DNA from: Candidatus Omnitrophota bacterium
GTDB lineage: Bacteria; Omnitrophota; Omnitrophia; Omnitrophales; Aquincolibacteriaceae
NCBI GenBank assembly: GCA_023247135.1
Contig: JAHFHB010000131.1
Span: 1 to 5,921 of the forward strand
DNA: 5,921 bases
Direction of reading: 5' to 3'
A model generated the notes under the pieces. It was given only the letters and a program-made list of their open reading frames with translations, was not told the DNA's origin and ran no database searches. A program made the position numbers and the translations under genes. Positions within the stretch are counted from its first letter, which is position 1. Every line of letters starts with the position of its first letter. Positions 1 through 5,471 of the stretch are shown piece after piece.

Positions 1-2969
1 AGAAAATTTCGCGGCGCCTTCTTGGCCGCGACGCCCGTGAAGACAATTCCGGTGGCACGGGGACGGAGCTTTCGAGCCTCGCTGCAAAATTCCGCGAACT
101 CAACTCCCAGACGGCCTTTGAAAACTATCTGGCCAATGACTATCAAAAAGATGCCGGCGGGTTCTCCGAACATGCCCGGCGCATGGCGGAAGTAACGGCC
201 GTGATCGAAGAGGCCCTGGCGGCACTCAAGATTTATGCCGGCCAGACCCAGGGTACGCTCAGCCCCCGCTTTGCAGAGCTGCTGAAAATTCTTAAAGCAG
301 AGACAGCTTTCGAGCTGAAGAATCTTTCGGCCAAGGACATTGAAAGAATTCGTGCGCGCCTTTTAACGCTGCTTAACGACGACATCCATTTCGGACAATC
401 GGCCATTTCTTCTTTGCAGGAAATGCTGAAGAAAGATCTGGCGGCTGCCGGCAGCGCCGTGCCATCTTACAAGGAGCTGGCGGCGCTGGCGCTTTTCGGC
501 GACATTTTGACTGGCGTTATTTCGCCCGAGTTCGAGGGCAATCTGCAGTTTTCGGCCTATGTTCTGAAATCCGCGGCGGCGACTTATCAGGTGAAGCTGG
601 CGGGTCTGAAGCTCTCATGGGATGAGCTTGTCAGGATCGTGAGTTCGGGCGCGCCGGTGCTGGTCAATATCGAAGAAAGACACTTTGTAGTGGTCACTCA
701 GATTACCGGCGGGCTTGTCACATTTATGGAAAGCGGCAATACCCAAACCAAAACGGCTATCGAGTTTCAGGCGCGCTGGTTTGGCGTTGCGCTTGTGCAA
801 GAGGGCTATAACCCAAGTCTGCTTACAGCCGGCATTGACCACCAGTTAACCGCAAAAGATCTTCTCAAAGTCAAAGGCGCCGGCTGGTTCAAAAAGCTTT
901 TCAAGAAAATCGTGCAGGTTTTCAAGGAAGTTTTTCAGGCAATCGCCAAGGTTGTTCAAAAAGTTATTTCGGTCGTCACCAAAGCGCTGACCACGGTTTT
1001 TGGCAAAACCATCGGCGGGGCTCTCGCCTCGCTGACTCTTGGGCCCCTGAAGTTTGTCGGGAACACAGCTTACTACCTGGGCCAGGGCGATATCAAAGGC
1101 CTTCTGAAATATTGGGGCCAGGCCGCGCTCCAGATCGTGATTCAGGTTGTGGTGGCGATTGTGGCGCCGTATCTTTTGGGGGCGCTGGCCGCTATTCTTG
1201 GAGCGCTTTTGCAAGGACTGGGTGCCGTGGTAAGTTTTGCCGGACAGTTCCTCGGCAATGTAATTGGCGGAGCCATCAATGCCATCGGGCAAGGTTTGAC
1301 GTATGTCGGGAAAGCCATTTCTCAATACGGCAGCAACCTCGTTAAAAATACCAATAACTTTTTGAAGGATCTCAAAGGAAACGCTTTCTCGGCCATCAAA
1401 AAGACGCTTGGCGACAGTGTGCGCGGTGTGATTGGAAAACTCAATCCTGTGACCGCCTACCAGAATATGTTTACCAACATTTCAAAAACATTAAGCGGGC
1501 TCACCAGCAATTCGGCCATCAGCAAATTCATCCAAGACTCCGCGGTAAAATTCGGCCTTCAAATTGCCGAATCCAAAGTGGGGCAGTGGATTGACAATTC
1601 AAAAATGGGCGAATTCGCTAAAGCGTTTCTTTCTTCCGTAGCCAGCGCGGGTTTTCAGGCTGTAGGCGATTTTGTGACGAAGGGCCAGGACGGGTATTTG
1701 GCCGATCTGGCGGATTCCCTGGGTATTGGCGAAGGGCGCGCTCCGCCGACCGGCCAGCCGGGGATTTTTGAACGGCTTGGCGCCGGCCTTCAGCGTGTTC
1801 TGACGGGCGCGCTTAAAACGGCCGCCGGAAAAATCCAATCACTCTTTATCTACGGCTCCGGCAATAGCACACTCCCGCCCAAAGCCCAGATCGTTTTCGC
1901 CCCGGACGGGGAAGTCAGTTACTACAAAGCCCTCAGTTCCCAGGATGCCGATGTGCAATACGCCCTAGAGTCCATCGGCCAGGGCTATTACCGCGCCGAA
2001 GACGACTCCCTCGATTTCGTTTACATCAAAATCGATCCCGCCGCCAAAGAAATCAGATCGACCGAGCGAATCGGGAATCTTGATGATGGTTTTGGCTTTG
2101 AAAAAATTGGAGATGTCGTTCATCAATTCCTTGCGCAGGGCCGTTTTGATTTAGCGGACTCCCTGGATGCACCTTTAGACAAGACACAGGCGATGATCGA
2201 ATCTATTTTCGGCCCCGCCTGGTTGAGTCCGGTCAGCGCGCAGGCAGCGGAAGCTATCACCTTTGCCAAAGGCTACATTGATGTTTTGCGTCTGGGCGAT
2301 CAGTTCGATGACATTGCGCGAGGCTGGCAGGGTGGCGTCCAGGCGCTCAAAAACGTAAATTATGCGTCGCTGGCTGGAAGCATTTTAAATAAGGGGCTTG
2401 TGACCGGCGTCGCTCAGGAATTTTTAAAACAACAGGCAGTGCGTGATGCGTTTAGCGGGTTTGGCAGCGCCGGCCTGGGAGTCCTTACGGAAGTTGGCCG
2501 CGTTTCCCTCTTCGCCGAAGGTCTCGGTGCTGTGGCGAAAGGCTTAGGTGGTATTGGTAAATCACTATCGTATGTTGACGATGTTTCGCATGCGGATGAT
2601 AATTTTCGATATTTCCTTAATAAAGTTGAGAAACTGGATTTCAGTACAAAGGCGGATGAGGCTGTGTTTTATTCTGGAAAAGGACAAGATAAAATTGCAC
2701 GCCAATATGCAAAAGGGACTGGCCGCAAGACAATTGAGATGACCGGGGGGGGCAAGGAGTTGCTGAGAGATCCTCAATTCCGTTCCTTGCCAAAGCCTAA
2801 GCAATACGAGATTTGGAAGAAGGCCTCCTATGAGTTTGCGGAGCGCGCATCGGGGAAAATCAATGCCTTTGTTAAGGAGGCTAATTCAAAAGGCGTATTT
2901 AAAAGTATTGAAGAGCCGATATTGAAAATAAGTAAAAGAGTTCGTGGTTTAAAGTATTGGAGTTTATGA
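1..2969 (+). CDS. Polymorphic toxin, 5'-partial: pseudo-C39 domain, hydrophobic segment, CD38-like C-terminal toxin
   Basis: The frame is open from base 3 to the TGA at 2967-2969, giving 988 residues without a start, so the gene begins upstream. The ATG at 183 has no ribosome site and lies mid-frame. Numbering below counts from that ATG. Residues about 95-205 resemble the C39-like peptidase fold, with the ERHFVVV histidine at H167, but no cysteine is present; the whole visible protein has none. Residues 230-290 are amphipathic and lysine-rich. Residues 310-375 are strongly hydrophobic and could insert in a membrane. Residues 697-706 (GYIDVLRLGD) and the glycine-rich stretch after them look like a pretoxin linker. 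Residues 827-928 form a CD38-like toxin domain, listed separately. The multi-domain layout, composition change near the 3' end and adjacent small gene are typical of polymorphic toxins. The secretion route is not visible because the N-terminus is missing. Confidence 0.85.
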   Translation, partial: KISRRLLGRDAREDNSGGTGTELSSLAAKFRELNSQTAFENYLANDYQKDAGGFSEHARRMAEVTAVIEEALAALKIYAGQTQGTLSPRFAELLKILKAETAFELKNLSAKDIERIRARLLTLLNDDIHFGQSAISSLQEMLKKDLAAAGSAVPSYKELAALALFGDILTGVISPEFEGNLQFSAYVLKSAAATYQVKLAGLKLSWDELVRIVSSGAPVLVNIEERHFVVVTQITGGLVTFMESGNTQTKTAIEFQARWFGVALVQEGYNPSLLTAGIDHQLTAKDLLKVKGAGWFKKLFKKIVQVFKEVFQAIAKVVQKVISVVTKALTTVFGKTIGGALASLTLGPLKFVGNTAYYLGQGDIKGLLKYWGQAALQIVIQVVVAIVAPYLLGALAAILGALLQGLGAVVSFAGQFLGNVIGGAINAIGQGLTYVGKAISQYGSNLVKNTNNFLKDLKGNAFSAIKKTLGDSVRGVIGKLNPVTAYQNMFTNISKTLSGLTSNSAISKFIQDSAVKFGLQIAESKVGQWIDNSKMGEFAKAFLSSVASAGFQAVGDFVTKGQDGYLADLADSLGIGEGRAPPTGQPGIFERLGAGLQRVLTGALKTAAGKIQSLFIYGSGNSTLPPKAQIVFAPDGEVSYYKALSSQDADVQYALESIGQGYYRAEDDSLDFVYIKIDPAAKEIRSTERIGNLDDGFGFEKIGDVVHQFLAQGRFDLADSLDAPLDKTQAMIESIFGPAWLSPVSAQAAEAITFAKGYIDVLRLGDQFDDIARGWQGGVQALKNVNYASLAGSILNKGLVTGVAQEFLKQQAVRDAFSGFGSAGLGVLTEVGRVSLFAEGLGAVAKGLGGIGKSLSYVDDVSHADDNFRYFLNKVEKLDFSTKADEAVFYSGKGQDKIARQYAKGTGRKTIEMTGGGKELLRDPQFRSLPKPKQYEIWKKASYEFAERASGKINAFVKEANSKGVFKSIEEPILKISKRVRGLKYWSL
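2541..2966 (+). other. C-terminal toxin domain, ADP-ribosyl cyclase/CD38-like (probable NAD hydrolase)
   Basis: This is the variable tip of the large toxin. Numbering is from the ATG at 183. Compared from memory with human CD38, four landmarks line up in order. VFYSGKGQDKIA (Y830) matches the CD38 segment around W125. TIEMT (E852) matches TLEDT around E146. IWKKASYEFAERASG (W878) matches the segment around W189. FKSIEEPIL (E910) matches FGSVEVHNL, which holds the catalytic E226. Spacing is similar for Y830-E852 (22 versus 21) and W878-E910 (32 versus 37), and shorter between E852 and W878. CD38 enzymes cleave NAD at the nicotinamide bond, so depletion of NAD in a rival cell is the inferred action. 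Unlike CD38, this version has no cysteines and hence no disulfides. DNA here is markedly AT-richer than upstream. Function is inferred from motifs only. Confidence 0.7.
2959..2962 (+). promoter_or_regulatory. Ribosome binding site of the immunity gene, inside the toxin's 3' end
   Basis: GGAG lies 8 bases before the ATG at 2971 and overlaps the last toxin codons. It supports this start and suggests coupled translation of toxin and immunity protein from one mRNA. Confidence 0.6.
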
Positions 2970-2970
2970 G

Positions 2971-3270
2971 ATGTTAGAAAAGATAGACGAGAACTCCGTG
3001 AGTTTGGATGGAAATATTGTTGTCAATGTTCATAGTTTGTGGTCTATTAAATTTTCTAAAGGAAATCATTCTGCTTTTATTCGTACCGAATGGTGTACTG
3101 CTGCCAACGGAGACAGTTTTGTTTGTATTTATGTAAATACGCTTGAATGTTGGGCGCCGCCGCATGAAAGAGAAATTATGACTGGGCCGCAGAAGAGTGA
3201 AATTATAGAGAAAATATTGTTGGCACTGGATTTTTTAAAATTTAAATATGAGCTTGATCGTAACAAATAG
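2971..3270 (+). CDS. Probable immunity protein for the CD38-like toxin
   Basis: This gene encodes a 99-residue soluble protein with no signal peptide or membrane segment. It starts one base after the toxin stop and has a GGAG ribosome site inside the toxin gene. The first two thirds look beta-rich (alternating hydrophobics, SLWSIKFSKG, FVCIYVNTLECW). A W-x-PP turn and a C-terminal amphipathic helix (SEIIEKILLALDFLKF) follow. That outline recalls small immunity families of the Imm74 kind, but I would not assign a family from this. Position, size and AT-rich composition shared with the toxin tip all point to the cognate antidote, which would bind the toxin in the cytoplasm and block its active site. 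Its three cysteines contrast with the cysteine-free toxin. The role is inferred from context. Confidence 0.75.
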   Translation: MLEKIDENSVSLDGNIVVNVHSLWSIKFSKGNHSAFIRTEWCTAANGDSFVCIYVNTLECWAPPHEREIMTGPQKSEIIEKILLALDFLKFKYELDRNK

Positions 3271-3303
3271 CACCTCTGATATTTTAAGGGGGAATGGATA
3301 ACT

Positions 3304-3465
3304 GTGAAGCTTTGGCAGTGGGGATTGATCATTGCGTTGATTGCCGGATTCTTGAATGGCCAACTGGTCAGTCATAACATCGGCGGAATCGTACGCGAAC
3401 TCATGCGCTTAGCCGCACTGGTTGGACTTGGCGTTCTGATTTACGGGTTGATTAGCAAGAGATAA
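3304..3465 (+). CDS. Small two-helix membrane protein, 53 residues, GTG start
   Basis: This frame encodes 53 residues starting at GTG 3304 and ending at TAA 3463-3465. AAGGGGG at 3286-3292 is a purine-rich ribosome site, 11 bases away and so slightly far. Two hydrophobic segments (about residues 4-21 and 36-50) are joined by a short polar loop with a charged RELMR. The protein ends in SKR, so it is probably an inner-membrane hairpin. GC content returns to about half here, unlike the AT-rich immunity gene before it, so the toxin-tip cassette probably ends between them. I recognise no family. It could be a leftover conserved neighbour of the toxin or an unrelated small membrane protein. An overlapping 27-codon frame from ATG 3294 is a less likely alternative. 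Confidence 0.5.
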   Translation: MKLWQWGLIIALIAGFLNGQLVSHNIGGIVRELMRLAALVGLGVLIYGLISKR

Positions 3466-3468
3466 AGG

Positions 3469-3507
3469 TAAAGGTACCCCTTCCAGATGTGTAAAGGCAC
3501 CCCTTCC
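3469..3507 (+). repeat. Imperfect direct repeat pair upstream of the RAYT gene
   Basis: TAAAGGTACCCCTTCC (3469-3484) and TAAAGGCACCCCTTCC (3492-3507) differ at one base and start 23 bases apart. They share the GGTACCCC/GGCACCCC core of the nearby inverted repeat arms, so they are probably extra copies of the sequence the transposase recognises. They begin four bases after the stop of the small membrane gene. Confidence 0.65.
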
Positions 3508-3557
3508 GGAGAAGGCGGAGAAGGCGGAGAACGGAGAACGGAGAAGGCGGAGAAGGT
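3508..3557 (+). repeat. Purine-rich tandem repeat: GGAGAAGGC and GGAGAAC units
   Basis: Six contiguous units run as two 9-mers GGAGAAGGC (3508-3525), two 7-mers GGAGAAC (3526-3539), a 9-mer GGAGAAGGC (3540-3548) and a 9-mer GGAGAAGGT (3549-3557). The last unit runs straight into the left inverted repeat arm. CCTTC (3502-3506) and GAAGG (3511-3515) can form a small hairpin at its left edge. The 50-base strand-asymmetric tract is likely to vary in copy number. Confidence 0.8.
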
Positions 3558-3583
3558 GCCAGGTACCCCAAAAGGGGACAGGT
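3551..3583 (+). repeat. Left inverted-repeat arm of the RAYT module
   Basis: AGAAGGTGCCAGGTACC (3551-3567) and GGGGACAGGT (3574-3583) are exact reverse complements of 4228-4244 and 4212-4221. The 6-base centre differs between arms. Within this arm, CCCC-AAAA-GGGG (3566-3577) forms a small REP-like hairpin, and GGTACC (3562-3567) is itself palindromic. Confidence 0.85.
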
Positions 3584-3612
3584 AGCAAAAGGTAAGGAAA
3601 TAAGAAGGGGCT

Positions 3613-4227
3613 ATGGGGCGTCGGAACAGGGGAAATATTTTATTTGACGGGTGTTGGGCGCATATTATTTCGCGCGCTGCGGATAAGCGCTATATTTTCG
3701 AGTCAACTGAAGATTTCGAAATGTTCAAAACGCTGCTCAAGGAATCTAAAAGTAAATCGAGCTACCGTATCCACCATTACTGTCTGATGCATACCCATTT
3801 TCATTTGGCTGTGTCGATGGACCGCGCGGAAGATTTTTCAGAGGCAATTCGATGGCTAAAAATGTCCTATTCGAAGTATTTCAATTTCAAGATGAAACGA
3901 TTCGGGCCGCTGTGGCGGGATCGTTTTAAAAGTCTTGTCATAGAGGATGAGCGATACTTGTTTGCTTGCGGACGTTATATTGAGGGGAATCCGGTCGAAG
4001 CCGGTTTGGTGAAGCACGGCACGGATTGGCCTTACAGCTCAAGCCGGCATTATGAATTGGGGCAGATTGACGATTTGGTCGATTCGTATGGCTATGGCGG
4101 GGAGCCGGTTATTGTGGAGACGGAGAGTTCGGGAAAATTTTTCACCGAGGGACATGCCATTGGATCAAACCTTTTCAAGATTTACTGCCAGGAGCAGTCC
4201 CTTCAAATGGAACCTGTCCCCCGTTAG
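3613..4227 (+). CDS. REP-associated tyrosine transposase (RAYT), Y1/HUH family
   Basis: This 204-residue protein belongs to the Y1 transposase superfamily, whose members cut and join single-stranded DNA through a 5'-phosphotyrosine link. Visible features are the N-terminal strand GCWAHIISRAADKRYIF (residues 13-29) and YCLMHTHFHLAV (56-67) with the metal-binding HUH pair H62/H64. GPLWRDRFKS follows (98-107). RYIEGNPVEAGLV (121-133) contains Y122 as the likely nucleophile. The usual MPNH motif reads MHTH here, a mild departure. The C-terminal part (GHAIGSNLF) resembles the RAYT tail. AGAAGG at 3603-3608 supports the ATG at 3613. The last four codons (CCT GTC CCC CGT) and the base before them lie inside or next to the right inverted repeat, tying gene and repeat together. 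The gene looks intact, so the protein is probably active on the flanking GGTACC-rich repeats. Confidence 0.88.
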   Translation: MGRRNRGNILFDGCWAHIISRAADKRYIFESTEDFEMFKTLLKESKSKSSYRIHHYCLMHTHFHLAVSMDRAEDFSEAIRWLKMSYSKYFNFKMKRFGPLWRDRFKSLVIEDERYLFACGRYIEGNPVEAGLVKHGTDWPYSSSRHYELGQIDDLVDSYGYGGEPVIVETESSGKFFTEGHAIGSNLFKIYCQEQSLQMEPVPR

Positions 4228-4244
4228 GGTACCTGGCACCTTCT
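4212..4244 (+). repeat. Right inverted-repeat arm, overlapping the RAYT stop
   Basis: ACCTGTCCCC (4212-4221) and GGTACCTGGCACCTTCT (4228-4244) are exact reverse complements of the two blocks of the left arm, and the 6-base centre CGTTAG differs. The stop codon TAG (4225-4227) lies in that centre. In RNA the arms could pair around the whole transposase message. Confidence 0.85.
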
Positions 4245-4275
4245 GCTTTTCTGCTTCCTTCTGCTTTGCTTGCTG
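4241..4275 (+). repeat. Pyrimidine-rich TTCTGC repeats next to the right arm
   Basis: TTCTGC occurs at 4241-4246, 4249-4254 and 4259-4264, followed by related TTTGCTTGCTG. Read on the other strand this is a GCAGAAGG-type array, a loose mirror of the GGAGAAGGC array beside the left arm. The rest of 4276-4307 shows no recognised feature. Confidence 0.5.
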
Positions 4276-4307
4276 CCCGCCGAGGTCATCTGTCTTGCTT
4301 TTGTTCC

Positions 4308-4336
4308 TTGATTCCGGCCTCCGGCTAGGGTATCTT
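4308..4336 (+). promoter_or_regulatory. Candidate sigma70-type promoter for the zinc-finger/histone-fold gene
   Basis: TTGATT (4308-4313) and TATCTT (4331-4336) are separated by exactly 17 bases, each matching four of six consensus positions. Transcription would start at about 4343-4345, at or within two bases of the ATG. No convincing ribosome site lies upstream, so a leaderless mRNA is plausible. Confidence 0.4.
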
Positions 4337-4344
4337 AGCCCACC

Positions 4345-4842
4345 ATGACAGACCCCTCGCTGGCTCCGGACTTTTGGAAGAAATGTAATTCTTGTAAGAA
4401 GGAAATCCCGTATAAGAGCCGTTATTACGTTTGTTCGGTCAGCACCTGCCGCACTAAAATGACGGGATTTGTGTTTTGCAGCGTTTCCTGCTGGGACGCG
4501 CATGTTGGTTTTTATAATCATCGCAGTGCCTATGCCGAAGAAGAATTTTCCCCACAATTTTTAGAGGCGCCGGTGCAAGAAAAAAAGGAGACTCCTGTGA
4601 GCGAAGAACCCAAAAAGACGATCGTGTTTCGTGCCCCGACGTCTGCCGATCAGGTTGAGACGGAGACGCTGGTCGTCACGTCGAAAGTCAAGAAATTGGT
4701 TCGTGAACGCTCGGGGTTTAATTCCAGCCAATGTTTTGTGGATGCGCTGACCCGCAAGGTGGTTGAGGAATCCCTGAAGGGGATTGAGCGGGCCAAGGCT
4801 GCTGGCCGCAAGACGGTGATGGGCCGCGACTTAGAATCTTAG
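4345..4842 (+). CDS. Zinc-knuckle protein with C-terminal histone-like fold
   Basis: This 165-residue protein has two domains. Residues 14-59 hold C14-x2-C17, C30, C35, C45-x3-C49, H53 and H59. The FCSVSCWDAH stretch resembles the treble-clef knuckle of MYND/HIT zinc fingers and probably binds one or two zinc ions. Residues 61-105 are a charged, Pro/Glu/Lys-rich linker. Residues 109-165 read like an archaeal/bacterial histone fold: short helix 1 (SKVKKLVRE), loop SGFNSS, long helix 2 (about 129-152), loop GRKTV, and a very short helix 3. R155, T157 and D162 form the R-x-T-x4-D signature that pairs loop and helix in histones. Inferred role: dimeric DNA-binding or nucleoid protein with a zinc-dependent partner or DNA contact. 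Prokaryotic histones with an added N-terminal zinc finger have been described, but I cannot say whether this is one of those families. No cognate operon partner is seen. The start is the first ATG, apparently without a ribosome site. Confidence 0.75.
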   Translation: MTDPSLAPDFWKKCNSCKKEIPYKSRYYVCSVSTCRTKMTGFVFCSVSCWDAHVGFYNHRSAYAEEEFSPQFLEAPVQEKKETPVSEEPKKTIVFRAPTSADQVETETLVVTSKVKKLVRERSGFNSSQCFVDALTRKVVEESLKGIERAKAAGRKTVMGRDLES

Positions 4843-4860
4843 CCGCTTTATTTTCCCCCA

Positions 4861-4889
4861 TTGATCTTCCCTAGCCTTTCTTCCATAAT
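4861..4889 (+). promoter_or_regulatory. Probable sigma70-type promoter of the ferritin gene
   Basis: TTGATC (4861-4866) and CATAAT (4884-4889) are spaced by 17 bases, with four and five of six consensus matches. The predicted start at about 4896 leaves a leader of some 45 bases before the ferritin ATG. I saw no clear Fur-type palindrome in the leader. Confidence 0.5.
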
Positions 4890-4929
4890 AGGCCGTTGCT
4901 CTCTTACCTAAACGTTTGTTTTAAAGCCG

Positions 4930-4935
4930 AAGGAG
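4930..4935 (+). promoter_or_regulatory. Strong ribosome binding site of ferritin
   Basis: AAGGAG lies 6 bases before the ATG at 4942. It fixes the ferritin start and is the best Shine-Dalgarno sequence in the window. Confidence 0.75.
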
Positions 4936-4941
4936 TTTGCC

Positions 4942-5454
4942 ATGCTGACCAAGAAAATCGAAAAAACTCTCAATGATCAAATTACTCTGGAAGTCTATTC
5001 CTCGAGTCTTTACCTGGCTATGGGGTCATGGTTTGAGACCCAGCGGCTTTTGAATTCTGCCCAGTTTTTTTACCGCCATTCTACCAGTGAGCGTGAGCAC
5101 ATGATGAAACTAATCGCTTATGTGAACCGTGAAGGCGGCCATGCACGGGTGCCGGAACTTGCCGCACCGCCGGCTTCTTATAAATCGCTGGAGGCTGCGC
5201 TTGAGATGGCGCTCGAGAATGAAAAGAAAGTCACCAAAGCCATCGGCGCCATCGTCGAGCTTTGCCTGGCAACCAAAGATTACGGGACGTTCACGTTCCT
5301 GCAGTGGTATGTGGCCGAACAGCAGGAGGAAGAGGGCTACTTCCAGGCCATTGTCGACAAGATCAAAATGATCGGCATCAAAGACAGCCGCGGCCTTTTC
5401 TTTGCCGACAAGGCCATCGGGAAACTTCTCGAAACGGCACCTTCCAAAGCCTGA
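4942..5454 (+). CDS. ftnA: Non-haem bacterial ferritin
   Basis: This 170-residue protein has the usual length of bacterial ferritin. It should form a 24-subunit cage that oxidises Fe(II) and stores it as a ferric mineral in the cytoplasm. The ferroxidase ligands are all present at the numbering I recall for E. coli FtnA: E17, E50, H53, E94, Q127 and E130, with conserved Y24. At the third iron site E126 and E129 are kept, but position 49 is serine where FtnA has glutamate, which may change iron movement but not oxidation. I see no haem-ligand methionine at the bacterioferritin position, so bacterioferritin is less likely. The gene has its own promoter and a strong ribosome site. It is followed after 17 bases by the EVE-domain gene, with which it is probably co-transcribed. 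Confidence 0.95.
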   Translation: MLTKKIEKTLNDQITLEVYSSSLYLAMGSWFETQRLLNSAQFFYRHSTSEREHMMKLIAYVNREGGHARVPELAAPPASYKSLEAALEMALENEKKVTKAIGAIVELCLATKDYGTFTFLQWYVAEQQEEEGYFQAIVDKIKMIGIKDSRGLFFADKAIGKLLETAPSKA

Positions 5455-5471
5455 AGAAAGCTGAGATCGCC

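Larger units (their letters stand above)
3551..4244 (+). mobile_element. RAYT transposase module bounded by inverted repeats
   Basis: A Y1/HUH transposase gene lies between two arms that are exact reverse complements over 17 bp and then 10 bp (3551-3583 and 4212-4244). RAYT genes are normally single-copy, domesticated relatives of IS200/IS605 transposases that act on REP-type palindromes rather than moving themselves. The repeats here fit that pattern. No target-site duplication was identified, so whether the unit itself moves is unknown. The outer boundaries may extend to about 3466 and 4275 if the short flanking repeats belong to it. Confidence 0.65.

Noticed and set aside
183..185. ATG at 183 as the toxin gene start
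   Set aside because: The same frame is open for all 60 codons before it to the window edge, with similar codon use and no ribosome site at 183.
846..1325. 159-codon frame on the minus strand
   Set aside because: It is antisense to the hydrophobic part of the toxin, with low-complexity, charged, Asn/Phe-rich composition typical of a shadow frame.
3294..3377. 27-codon frame from ATG 3294
   Set aside because: The ribosome site would be only one base away, and the product is short and featureless. The overlapping GTG frame gives a coherent membrane hairpin.
3469..3557. CRISPR array
   Set aside because: Units are 7-9 bases and contiguous or 16 bases with a 7-base gap, with no regular spacers and no cas genes.
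3566..3577. Intrinsic terminator at CCCC-AAAA-GGGG
   Set aside because: It has only four stem pairs and no T-run follows. It is better explained as part of the repeat arm.
4165..4557. 130-codon minus-strand frame across the RAYT end and the zinc-finger gene start
   Set aside because: It overlaps two well-supported genes and an inverted repeat, and its product resembles no family.
4843..4860. Terminator after the histone-fold gene
   Set aside because: The stretch has T- and C-runs but no stem before them.
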